64,000 bases of DNA from Molanna angustata (taxonomy: Eukaryota > Arthropoda > Insecta > Trichoptera > Molannidae), in contig OY754982.1 of assembly GCA_963576475.1 (NCBI GenBank), forward strand, positions 5,353,201 to 5,417,200, given 5' to 3'. The notes beneath the pieces are model-generated. The model did not search any database, was not told the origin of the DNA, and saw only the letters and a program-made list of their open reading frames with translations. The translations under genes were made by a program, and so were the position numbers. Positions 9,914 through 21,203 of this stretch are shown here, piece after piece. Position 1 is the first letter of the stretch. Every line of letters begins with the position of its first letter.

Positions 9914-12900
9914 ACTAAAACCTAGAAGGACAAACATTGTAGTAGGTGACAAACATTGAAAACACACCCACCGCAATGTTTGTACCACTCTTGGGAATAT
10001 TACATATCTACAAAACTAAACATAGTAAGACAAACATTGTAGTAGGTGACAAACATTGAAAACACACCCACCGCAATGTTTGTACCACTCTTGGGAATAT
10101 TACATATCTATAAAACTAAACATAGTAAGACAAACATTGTAGTAGGTGACAAACATTGAAAACACACCCACCGCAATGTTTGTACCACTCTTGGGAATAT
10201 TACATATCTATAAAACTAAACATAGTAAGACAAACATTGTAGTAGGTGACAAACATTGAAAACACACCCACCGCAATGTTTGTACCACTCTTGGGAATAT
10301 TACATATCTATAAAACTAAACATAGTAAGACAAACATTGTAGTAGGTGACAAACATTGAAAACACACCCACCGCAATGTTTGTACCACTCTTGGGAATAT
10401 TACATATCTATAAAACTAAACATAGTAAGACAAACATTGTAGTAGGAGACAAACATTGAAAACACACCCACCGCAATGTTTGTACCACTCTTGGGAATAT
10501 TACATATCTATAAAACTAAACATAGTAAGACAAACATTGTAGTAGGTGACAAACATTGAAAACACACCCACCGCAATGTTTGTACCACTCTTGGGAATAT
10601 TACATATCTATAAAACTAAACATAGTAAGACAAACATTGTAGTAGGTGACAAACATTGAAAACACACCCACCGCAATGTTTGTACCACTCTTGGGAATAT
10701 TACATATCTATAAAACTAAACATAGTAAGACAAACATTGTAGTAGGTGACAAACATTGAAAACACACCCACCGCAATGTTTGTACCACTCTTGGGAATAT
10801 TACATATCTATAAAACTAAACATAGTAAGACAAACATTGTAGTAGGTGACAAACATTGAAAACACACCCACCGCAATGTTTGTACCACTCTTGGGAATAT
10901 TACATATCTATAAAACTAAACATAGTAAGACAAACATTGTAGTAGGTGACAAACATTGAAAACACACCCACCGCAATGTTTGTACCACTCTTGGGAATAT
11001 TACATATCTATAAAACTAAACATAGTAAGACAAACATTGTAGTAGGTGACAAACATTGAAAACACACCCACCGCAATGTTTGTACCACTCTTGGGAATAT
11101 TACATATATATAAAACTAAACATAGTAAGACAAACATTGTAGTAGGTGACAAACATTGAAAACACACCCACCGCAATGTTTGTACCACTCTTGGGAATAT
11201 TACATATCTATAAAACTAAACATAGTAAGACAAACATTGTAGTAGGTGACAAACATTGAAAACACACCCACCGCAATGTTTGTACCACTCTTGGGAATAT
11301 TACATATCTATAAAACTAAACATAGTAAGACAAACATTGTAGTAGGAGACAAACATTGAAAACACACCCACCGCAATGTTTGTACCACTCTTGGGAATAT
11401 TACATATCTATAAAACTAAACATAGTAAGACAAACATTGTAGTAGGTGACAAACATTGAAAACACACCCACCGCAATGTTTGTACCACTCTTGGGAATAT
11501 TACATATCTATAAAACTAAACATAGTAAGACAAACATTGTAGTAGGTGACAAACATTGAAAACACACCCACCGCAATGTTTGTACCACTCTTGGGAATAT
11601 TACATATCTATAACACTAAACATAGTAAGACAAACATTGTAGTAGGTGACAAACATTGAAAACACACCCACCGCAATGTTTGTACCACTCTTGGGAATAT
11701 TACATATCTATAAAACTAAACATAGTAAGACAAACATTGTAGTAGGTGACAAACATTGAAAACACACCCACCGCAATGTTTGTACCACTCTTGGGAATAT
11801 TACATATCTATAAAACTAAACATAGTAAGACAAACATTGTAGTAGGTGACAAACATTGAAAACACACCCACCGCAATGTTTGTACCACTCTTGGGAATAT
11901 TACATATCTATAAAACTAAACATAGTAAGACAAACATTGTAGTAGGAGACAAACATTGAAAACACACCCACCGCAATGTTTGTACCACTCTTGGGAATAT
12001 TACATATCTATAAAACTAAACATAGTAAGACAAACATTGTAGTAGGTGACAAACATTGAAAACACACCCACCGCAATGTTTGTACCACTCTTGGGAATAT
12101 TACATATCTATAAAACTAAACATAGTAAGACAAACATTGTAGTAGGTGACAAACATTGAAAACACACCCACCGCAATGTTTGTACCACTCTTGGGAATAT
12201 TACATATCTATAAAACTAAACATAGTAAGACAAACATTGTAGTAGGTGACAAACATTGAAAACACACCCACCGCAATGTTTGTACCACTCTTGGGAATAT
12301 TACATATCTATAAAACTAAACATAGTAAGACAAACATTGTAGTAGGTGACAAACATTGAAAACACACCCACCGCAATGTTTGTACCACTCTTGGGAATAT
12401 TACATATCTATAAAACTAAACATAGTAAGACAAACATTGTAGTAGGTGACAAACATTGAAAACACACCCACCGCAATGTTTGTACCACTCTTGGGAATAT
12501 TACATATCTATAAAACTAAACATAGTAAGACAAACATTGTAGTAGGTGACAAACATTGAAAACACACCCACCGTAATGTTTGTACCACTCTTGGGAATAT
12601 TACATATCTATAAAACTAAACATAGTAAGACAAACATTGTAGTAGGTGACAAACATTGAAAACACACCCACCGCAATGTTTGTACCACTCTTGGGAATAT
12701 TACATATCTATAAAACTAAACATAGTAAGACAAACATTGTAGTAGGTGACAAACATTGAAAACACACCCACCGCAATGTTTGTACCACTCTTGGGAATAT
12801 TACATATCTATAAAACTAAACATAGTAAGACAAACATTGTAGTAGGAGACAAACATTGAAAACACACCCACCGCAATGTTTGTACCACTCTTGGGAATAT

Positions 12901-15211
12901 TACATATCTATAAAACTAAACATAGTAAGACAAACATTGTAGTAGGTGACAAACATTGAAAACACACCCACCGCAATGTTTGTACCACTCTTGGGAATAT
13001 TACATATCTATAAAACTAAACATAGTAAGACAAACATTGTAGTAGGTGACAAACATTGAAAACACACCCACCGCAATGTTTGTACCACTCTTGGGAATAT
13101 TACATATCTATAAAACTAAACATAGTAAGACAAACATTGTAGTAGGTGACAAACATTGAAAACACACCCACCGCAATGTTTGTACCACTCTTGGGAATAT
13201 TACATATCTATAAAACTAAACATAGTAAGACAAACATTGTAGTAGGTGACAAACATTGAAAACACACCCACCGCAATGTTTGTACCACTCTTGGGAATAT
13301 TACATATCTATAAAACTAAACATAGTAAGACAAACATTGTAGTAGGTGACAAACATTGAAAACACACCCACCGCAATGTTTGTACCACTCTTGGGAATAT
13401 TACATATCTATAAAACTAAACATAGTAAGACAAACATTGTAGTAGGTGACAAACATTGAAAACACACCCACCGCAATGTTTGTACCACTCTTGGGAATAT
13501 TACATATCTATAAAACTAAACATAGTAAGACAAACATTGTAGTAGGTGACAAACATTGAAAACACACCCACCGCAATGTTTGTACCACTCTTGGGAATAT
13601 TACATATCTATAAAACTAAACATAGTAAGACAAACATTGTAGTAGGTGACAAACATTGAAAACACACCCACCGCAATGTTTGTACCACTCTTGGGAATAT
13701 TACATATCTATAAAACTAAACATAGTAAGACAAACATTGTAGTAGGTGACAAACATTGAAAACACACCCACCGCAATGTTTGTACCACTCTTGGGAATAT
13801 TACATATCTATAAAACTAAACATAGTAAGACAAACATTGTAGTAGGTGACAAACATTGAAAACACACCCACCGCAATGTTTGTACCACTCTTGGGAATAT
13901 TACATATCTATAAAACTAAACATAGTAAGACAAACATTGTAGTAGGAGACAAACATTGAAAACACACCCACCGCAATGTTTGTACCACTCTTGGGAATAT
14001 TACATATCTATAAAACTAAACATAGTAAGACAAACATTGTAGTAGGTGACAAACATTGAAAACACACCCACCGCAATGTTTGTACCACTCTTGGGAATAT
14101 TACATATCTATAAAACTAAACATAGTAAGACAAACATTGTAGTAGGTGACAAACATTGAAAACACACCCACCGCAATGTTTATACCACTCTTGGGAATAT
14201 TACATATCTATAAAACTAAATATAGTAAGACAAACATTGTAGTAGGTGACAAACATTGAAAACACACCCACCGCAATGTTTGTACCACTCTTGGGAATAT
14301 TACATATCTATAAAACTAAACATAGTAAGACAAACATTGTAGTAGGTGACAAACATTGAAAACACACCCACCGCAATGTTTGTACCACTCTTGGGAATAT
14401 TACATATCTATAAAACTAAACATAGTAAGACAAACATTGTAGTAGGTGACAAACATTGAAAACACACCCACCGCAATGTTTGTACCACTCTTGGGAATAT
14501 TACATATCTATAAAACTAAACATAGTAAGACAAACATTGTAGTAGGTGACAAACATTGAAAACACACCCACCGCAATGTTTGTACCACTCTTGGGAATAT
14601 TACATATCTATAAAACTAAACATAGTAAGACAAACATTGTAGTAGGTGACAAACATTGAAAACACACCCACCGCAATGTTTGTACCACTCTTGGGAATAT
14701 TACATATCTATAAAACTAAACATAGTAAGACAAACATTGTAGTAGGTGACAAACATTGAAAACACACCCACCGCAATGTTTGTACCACTCTTGGGAATAT
14801 TACATATCTATAAAACTAAACATAGTAAGACAAACATTGTAGTAGGAGACAAACATTGAAAACACACCCACCGCAATGTTTGTACCACTCTTGGGAATAT
14901 TACATATCTATAAAACTAAACATAGTAAGACAAACATTGTAGTAGGTGACAAACATTGAAAACACACCCACCGCAATGTTTGTACCACTCTTGGGAATAT
15001 TACATATCTATAAAACTAAACATAGTAAGACAAACATTGTAGTAGGTGACAAACATTGAAAACACACCCACCGCAATGTTTATACCACTCTTGGGAATAT
15101 TACATATCTATAAAACTAAATATAGTAAGACAAACATTGTAGTAGGTGACAAACATTGAAAACACACCCACCGCAATGTTTGTACCACTCTTGGGAATAT
15201 TACATATCTAT
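9914..15211. repeat. 100-bp satellite array, about 53 copies
   Basis: The monomer contains GACAAACATTGTAGTAGG, GACAAACATTGAAAACACAC, CCGCAATGTTTGTACCAC and TTGGGAATATTACATATCTA, repeating every 100 bp. Most copies are identical, so the array is young or homogenised. Rare variants show higher-order structure: AGTAGGAGAC replaces AGTAGGTGAC at 10,441, 11,341, 11,941, 12,841, 13,941 and 14,841, and TATACCACTC occurs at 14,181 and 15,081. Many of these are 900 bp apart. Each monomer carries ACAAACATTG twice directly and once inverted, enough for a 10-bp hairpin. No protein is encoded. The right end abuts a LINE 3' region. Confidence 0.98.
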
Positions 15212-15387
15212 GAAATCAAACAAAAATAAACTTAAAAATGTGCAAATAATAATTTCTTAGTCAAAAAAGGCGAAATAATAAAAACGGTAAACAATCAGGT
15301 CGGCATAATTCGAAAACATACGGAATTCCCACATAAAATATATACACACAAACTATATACAAATTCCAAGACTTGGGGACAGTTTTT

Positions 15388-15789
15388 TCAAAGGAGTTTA
15401 TTGTTTATTTTCAAAAAATTTGTTATACTTTTATTAATATTTACATCATTCAATGACAAAAGGAATTTAGAGTTAACAGGATATGAAGTGCATGATTTTA
15501 TTATCTCTGACATAAATTCTTCTCTATTTAATAATTTACATTCAAAGAAAATATGATCACTATTCTCTTCCTGTTCACCGCATTCACATATTGGGGATTG
15601 AACAACCTGAATCCTAAATAAATGAGATGCCAAGGAGCAATAGCCAATTCTTAAGCGACAAAGTAGGGAGATGTCAATTTTAGGGAGTTTTTGACCATAA
15701 AACCATGGAATTCTTGAAATATGATCTTGCAAGGTTTTATAATGCGCTCCTTTAGTAGAGGATTGCCATATATCTTGTAATACATACAT
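15388..15789 (-). pseudogene. LINE ORF2 C-terminal fragment with CCHC-like motif
   Basis: A 133-codon open frame. Residues around 85-105 carry ICECGEQEENSDHIFFECK, a C-x-C-G...H....C cluster found near the C-terminus of many arthropod LINE polyproteins, downstream of the polymerase or RNase H. About 35 residues upstream is a P-I-S-LLCRLRIGY-like segment, also typical. No polymerase motif is present, so it is 5' truncated. The 3' region runs on, toward lower coordinates, into the 100-bp satellite. A related fragment on the plus strand lies at 43,690-43,915. Confidence 0.72.
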
Positions 15790-16570
15790 GTTTGAATATT
15801 ATTATTGGCACTATAATATTTTGTATTTTTTTTTGTTGCTGTTGTATTCTATTAAATGAAAAAAAATAGCATAGTGTCTGTTAGATGCCTTAGAAGAAAT
15901 TTGATTTATTTAAACCTGACATACGGGATTCGATTGTGTGCGCCCTGCGTTGCGACGCATCAGAAGCGCCGCGACGGCGCCTGTTGGGGTGACAGACCTG
16001 GTTATTGTTTTCCATTATTTTAATACAACTAGGGTTGAGGAAGGAAATGCCCTTAAAATACTCAATTTGTAGTAAAAATTCCTACATTGGATGTTCCATA
16101 GAGCCTCACATACAAATAATATTGTAAATTGAATTGCTAAATAATATTATTCCTTTATTATTCATACCTCAACTCCATTCGTGTGTTTCACCCTATTTTA
16201 TAAGGTAAGATAAAATGGTAGCTCTTTCCTAGTCAAAATTATTATAATGAAACGACCACATGAATAAAAGACTAGTGTGTGGAAATACACGCATGTGTCG
16301 CGCTTCCGTCGCAAGTACATCTTGTTTACATTTAAATTGCACTAGGACGAGATCTGTAACCGGAGTTGAAAATTGATGACAATAACTTATTCGTAACAGG
16401 TACCTACTCTTCTATGAAGGAACGTTCTATAACCGGAGTGGACATTGACCCGGCACATACTCATTCGACCACCAACCAGAGGGTATAAAAATCCATGCAA
16501 CGCTCGACAACCAATCGTAGTTTCCGACATCTACCGTGAAGAGTTATCTTTCTTAGTTTATCAAATTTCT
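15790..16570. other. Unassigned DNA with a weak family H fragment
   Basis: About 16,265-16,315 resembles the middle of family H (AAGACTAGTGTGTGG, TACACGCATGTGTCG). A GC-rich patch lies at 15,935-15,995. Nothing else recognised. Confidence 0.4.
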
Positions 16571-16580
16571 AATCGTATGC

Positions 16581-16757
16581 CGACCGCCGTGGCACAGTTG
16601 GTAAGCCGTTTGGTTTCTGTGCGGGCGTCCTGGGTTCGATCTCCAGCAGAGGAGAAATTTATTTAAATTCATTTATCATGCTAATGTTGCTTGCTTCTCT
16701 GGGCTGGTAACACTGGTTAGTTGGAAGAAATGTTAATTATTTATTATTATTATTTAT
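16581..16757 (+). mobile_element. tRNA-derived SINE family B
   Basis: The head has GTGGCACAGTTGGTAAGCC (A box) and GGGTTCGATCTCC (B box) about 38 nt apart, as in tRNA genes. A body with GGTAACACTGGTTAGTTGG and a TTATTATTATT-like tail follow. The 3' block resembles DNA at 17,460 and 37,340 and, weakly, the 3' end of the LINE at 51.3-52.5 kb. Confidence 0.75.
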
Positions 16758-17214
16758 TTTCTTAAATAATGTAAAAGTTTGTATTTTGAGACATATTTTA
16801 AATTGTGAATTTCAAATATTAATATATCTAAGTAATCAAACGATTCTCTTCTCTCTCTGTTTGATCGTACACTATTTGCAGGATCATGCTGAAAATCAGC
16901 TGCTGGGGGGCTTGTCTTCCTGCAACATAACTGAACATGGTCCTTTTGAGTCAGAAAGGTTGTTTTAATTTTCATTTGTTGATATATGTCTATGTAAACT
17001 TCTTTTCGTCTTAATAAATGTTATATAGACGAAAGTAATTTATAAAAATCTTTGAATGATCATTCTGGTTACCCTAAATAGTTAAATTAGTAACTCAGCT
17101 GAACTCGTCTATCAAACTGGTAACGAAATATATTATTCACAGGCTCAATTAATGATCCGACAGACTTAAGTATGAATGAATGACTCATCAATGAAATTCT
17201 ATAAATATATATTT
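16758..17214. other. Unassigned DNA
   Basis: Short open frames on both strands overlap here without recognisable homology. No repeat match found. Confidence 0.45.
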
Positions 17215-17398
17215 CCTTATATTAATGTGTTCTTGTAACAAGAAAATATAGTCATATACATTCTCATACATTCCCTAAATTTAGTATAAATACTTGTGCT
17301 TATAGGTCAACGAAATCGGTCGTAGCAGGATTCGAACTGGCGACCACTGGATTACTAACCCAGCGCACTAACCACTCTGCCACCACCCATCTGAATAA
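17215..17398 (-). mobile_element. tRNA-Thr-like SINE family E, copy 1
   Basis: The minus strand reads as a tRNA-like head: GTGGCAGAGTGGTTAGTGCG (D arm/A box), an anticodon arm CTGGG-TTAGTAA-TCCAG whose loop would place AGT (Thr) as anticodon, and a T arm with GTTCGAATCC (B box). The sequence then continues into a body shared with 53,033-53,196, which shows it is a SINE and not a functional tRNA gene. Confidence 0.75.
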
Positions 17399-17449
17399 TA
17401 ATCATATAATAAAGGCAAATGAGAAATTAATTTTAAATTATTTCTTGGT

Positions 17450-17545
17450 TTTCTGGACTGGTAACACTGGTTAGTTACATGAAATTGCCATTTGGCAATA
17501 AACTCGCCACTTGCTCAGGGTGCAAGGAAGCGTTAAATAAATTAG
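17450..17545 (+). repeat. LINE 3'-UTR-like segment with ATTGCCA hairpin
   Basis: GGTAACACTGGTTAGTT is followed by the palindrome ATTGCCATTTGGCAAT (17,484-17,499) and ACTCGCCACTTGC. The same hairpin lies at 37,326-37,341, and a variant lies at 52,456-52,471 at the 3' end of a LINE. Confidence 0.6.
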
Positions 17546-17648
17546 TAAGGTTAAACTTATTGTGAAATAAAAAACTACCATATAAACCAAATTTTTAGAA
17601 AATAGAAAAATTAAAAGTAGAGAGAACATAGCGCCACTCACTGTATTT

Positions 17649-18080
17649 GCATAAATTCTGTCTTTAAATAAATTTTGTCTTTGCATAAATTCTCTGTTTA
17701 ATAAATTCTGTCTTTAAATAAATTTTGTCTTTACATTAATCCTGTCTTTACATAAATTCTATCATTGCATAAATTCTGTCTTTGCATAAATTCTGTCTTT
17801 TAATAAATTCTGTCTTTGCATAAATTCTCTGTTTAATAAATTCTGTCTTTAAATAAATTCTGTCTTTACATTAATCCTGTCTTTACATAAATTCTATCAT
17901 TGCATAAATTCTGTCTTTAAATAAATTCTGTCTTTGCATAAATTCTGTCTTTAAATAAATTCTGTCTTTGCATAAATTCTCTGTTTAATAAATTCTGTCT
18001 TTAAATAAATTCTGTCTTTACATTAATCCTGTCTTTACATAAATTCTATCATTGCATAAATTCTGTCTTTGCATAAATTC
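17649..18080 (+). repeat. 17-bp minisatellite with higher-order units
   Basis: Units of about 17 bp such as ATAAATTCTGTCTTTGC or ATAAATTCTGTCTTTAA. A marker unit, CTCTGTTTAATAAATTC, recurs at 17,692, 17,827 and 17,979, showing that blocks of about 135-152 bp were duplicated together. Confidence 0.9.
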
Positions 18081-18699
18081 ACTTACATTCACACATGCTC
18101 GTCTGTCATTTGAACTTCTCGTTTTTTAAGCAATTATACAAATGCACAACTTCCTAGTTCCTAACTACCTAGTTTTATATACTTTTATTCTACATAACTG
18201 TAAAATATTAAAACTAGACCATCCCTCTAAACATAAAGTGGAATGTTAGCCACAACCCACTCGTTTTTTTTGTGAGAATGAGGTAAATTGATTAATGAAA
18301 TTGTTTGTGGCGAACATATTGCATTTAAGCAAATTTACCCAAAGTAATTTTATTAATGTTTATAATTTAATTTAATGTTAAATCGTCATACTGGGAAATA
18401 GTTTTCTCCCCAATCGCGGTACATATATGGCAACAATCCGCCATCCCTAAACTAGAGTGAGTTGATGTCTTTTACAGGAATTTTTCATAAGTGCGGGTGG
18501 TTCGTTCGTTCATCGACTTGAGGTTACTCTCTTCCTCCCTGATTCAATATTCCATATCTGACATCCTCACCACAAGAACTTTTCCAATCAACTCCAACAG
18601 ACGAGGAGGTATATTCAAAGCGAATCATCCTCTTTCCTTTGTATGCAATCAGGAATGGCATTTTTTATTATTTTTTAAGTTGCAATTTACTAAAAATAT
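18081..18699. other. Unassigned DNA
   Basis: Contains GCCACAACCCACTCGTTTT at about 18,249, resembling the inverted-repeat ends of the element at 42,135-42,749. No gene recognised. Confidence 0.4.
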
Positions 18700-18787
18700 T
18701 TATAGGAAAACCGGGAAATCAGGCACCTACAGGGCATACGACCTGTAGTCGGCTGGTTTACGTGATCACTTTAAGCGCTTGCTCAAG
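18700..18787 (+). repeat. Family K fragment, copy 2
   Basis: Contains AACCGGGAAATCAGGCACC, CTACAGGGCATACGACCTGT and TTTACGTGATCACTTTA, the central part of one arm of the inverted-repeat element at 34,554-35,212. Diverged and truncated at both sides. Confidence 0.75.
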
Positions 18788-18852
18788 TTACACACACACT
18801 CGATTTATATTATGTAATTTTATTGGAATCTTTCGATTTTTGTAAATAAAAA

Positions 18853-19052
18853 TCTTTGTACGTTGCTGATTCTAAGGTCCCGGGTTCGATTTCAGGTGGA
18901 GACGCAGTTTTTAATTTTGTTTTCAGTCTGGATCGGTGAGACGATTAATATCGTAAGTCTTCAGAATGTGGCAACTTGTTATTGGGTGCATGTTAAATTA
19001 ATATTTGACAAAGTACCTGTTACTTGCCCGAAAAGTAATATAAAATGACAAA
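18853..19052 (+). mobile_element. SINE family A, copy 2 (5' truncated)
   Basis: Lacks the A-box part and starts near CGTTGCTGATTC. It keeps the B box GGGTTCGATTTC, GGTGGAGACGCAG, CTTCAGAATGTGGCAACTTG and the tail TTGCCCGAAAAGTAATA. Confidence 0.82.
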
Positions 19053-19092
19053 AAATGTCATCAGTGTAATTTTTTCCTTGATGTATCTAGTA

Positions 19093-19547
19093 AACTAAAA
19101 TTATGAAAAAATTATACTAAATTTTACGTTCTACTTAAATTTTTTCGCAAACGCGACTCCCATTCACCGGTATCGCTCTATGCTGAGCATCGTCAGAATG
19201 GTGAACAATTGTGATGAAGACCATCTATATATAGATTCACAAAGAGGATAACAACAATAGATATGGAAGGGGGCAATTCTAAGAAAAATTAAATACTCGA
19301 AAGACATTAAGGTAAATATGTATGTAGGTATAATAAAAATACAAATGAAGTGAAGGGATGAATATATAAATATTGTATTAAAAGGACAGCTATTATATTG
19401 AATAATGACCAACAGAAAAACCCAACATTAACTATTCTAATGGTAATAATAATGGACAAGTATTAAGACAATCTGACGATGCTCAGCATAGAGCGATGAA
19501 TTTAAGAAGAACGTAAAATTAAATATATTTTTTTCATAATTTTAGTT
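19093..19547. mobile_element. Inverted-repeat element family G, copy 1
   Basis: The left end AACTAAAATTATGAAAAAA pairs with the right end TTTTTTCATAATTTTAGTT. Further in, TTTTACGTTCTACTTAAATT pairs with AATTTAAGAAGAACGTAAAA, and TCGCTCTATGCTGAGCATCG is present inverted near the right end. A 30-bp segment is present only in the left arm. No transposase frame and no clear target duplication were found. A second, right-truncated copy is at 63,518-63,822. Confidence 0.75.
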
Positions 19548-20674
19548 GATTATGGAGTTCTATCATGAAGTGACAGTTTCAAACATTGAAAAAATTAATG
19601 TATCTAGAATAAAACAAGGTCAGGGCGATAACTACCTTCAAGATACCTTGAAGCCCCAAGGTTTCCTCAATATTTGTCTCCGAGTACGCGTATTTGAATT
19701 ATTGTCCGTTGAGAATTTAAAATTTTCTTACATTTCTCATGGTCGTACAATTTTGGATGACTCCTGTCTGAATTGTATGTTTTCTTCGTCAGGTGTTTAT
19801 AAAATCGTTAAAAACATAAGGCAAAACATGAATTTATACTAAAATTTGATTATTTGTAGAAAAAAGTAATAACTTATTATTAAAATACATTGTTTTTAAT
19901 AATAACGGAAATATTTGTAAAATTAAATTACTAACAATCGCTCGATCCTCTCCACTTGTGTTGTGCGACAGAGCAACGCTGCCAAACTGATCGTGAATAC
20001 TATGTGAGTCAGCACTTTTGCAATAAGTTAAAAAATATTTCTCCAAATGATTTTAGGAGATTTTTAAACACTGCTCATATTCCCCAAGTGCCCATATTCC
20101 CCCGACACCCTATATATTTTTTTCTTCTACCTATACCATTAAGTTATGAGCTCGTATAAGATTTCGCAACAATCTTAAAATGCAAATATCTCAAAACTAT
20201 AGTTATAGGTGACTTTTTTTCTGGGGAGGGATGATGTGACCAAACCATCTGAATGTGTGTGACACATATTTAATCACTTGTCACATTACAATCATCTCGT
20301 TTATATGTGCATCGTGGATTGGTTGGTTATAATACATATATTGTGTGTGTGTGTGTGTCCCTAAAATTATAATTATTTCACGTCATCCATTGTGTGTTGG
20401 TCGCATGTGTTGTGTGTGTCATATCCATTATCTGCTATTGTTTAATTCACCGTCATCATATGTAATTAATTCATATTCATATCAAATGTACAAATTAAAT
20501 CACAATGCTTTCCAACGTCCCTCAATCACAGAGGACCCTAAAATGTGGAGAACTCAGCGCCCCTAACTTTATCAACATCGAAATTCTTCTCCTCGGTCAT
20601 AAACCCAAAATTGATTTACACCAAGCACTCCATCTCTCCACATATATCTGTTGTCCGCCAGCTTCTTCATCTCT
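19548..20674. other. Unassigned DNA
   Basis: Holds short open frames (for example 19,546-19,842 plus) without recognisable domains and a GT run at about 20,343. No repeat match found. Confidence 0.4.
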
Positions 20675-21203
20675 AAAGGCCCCCATTCACGATCGTGCCA
20701 TCCTTCCAAATGGCTTCCCATCACTCCAAAATGCGCTCGTGAATGTCAAATCCCGCGCAGCTCAATTGGCCTGACACACCAAAATGGAATTCCAAACGAT
20801 CGAAACTCTGTACTACCGCGAAAACGTCGCGGCGCATCCTGTCGGCACGGCATGCTCGTGAGTGTGAAAACCAGCGGTACATTGCGTCATCTCATTACGC
20901 CGAGCTGTTTGATACTCTCGTGAATGCGAAAATACAACTTTTTCTCTTTGTTTTTTTCTATTCATATATAAACAAACCGCTAAATAGCAGTTGTATAAAA
21001 CTCATCATCAGAATTATAACTCATTTTTCTTGAAAATTAAAAAAAAATAGAACTTATTAATGCGAAAGCGCCAACCGCTTGCGTATACTAATTTTGATGG
21101 CTCGATGGCGCGATGGCGCGCCCGTGAGTGTGATGTAAATTTTACAATGGAGCCGGTCCATATGGAACGACGCCGAATGGCACGATCGTGAATGGGGTGC
21201 TTT
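20675..21203. mobile_element. MITE-like element with CATTCACGATCG termini
   Basis: The left end AAAGGCCCCCATTCACGATC and the right end, on the opposite strand, AAAGCACCCCATTCACGATC form imperfect inverted termini that continue through GTGCCAT. The motif CTCGTGA(A/G)TG or a close form recurs inside, near 20,736, 20,855, 20,917 and 21,120. The element is more GC-rich than its surroundings and carries no transposase. No target duplication could be confirmed. Confidence 0.72.

Noticed and set aside
11000..11188. 62-codon minus frame inside the 100-bp array
   Set aside because: It exists only because a variant base removes a stop in two neighbouring monomers; the peptide is the satellite translated.
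9931..15211. CRISPR-like array (regular repeats)
   Set aside because: The whole 100-bp unit repeats; there are no unique spacers, and the window is clearly eukaryotic.
17290..17398. A tRNA-Thr gene on the minus strand
   Set aside because: The flanks and body match the 53.0-kb copy, so it is a SINE head and not an independent tRNA gene.
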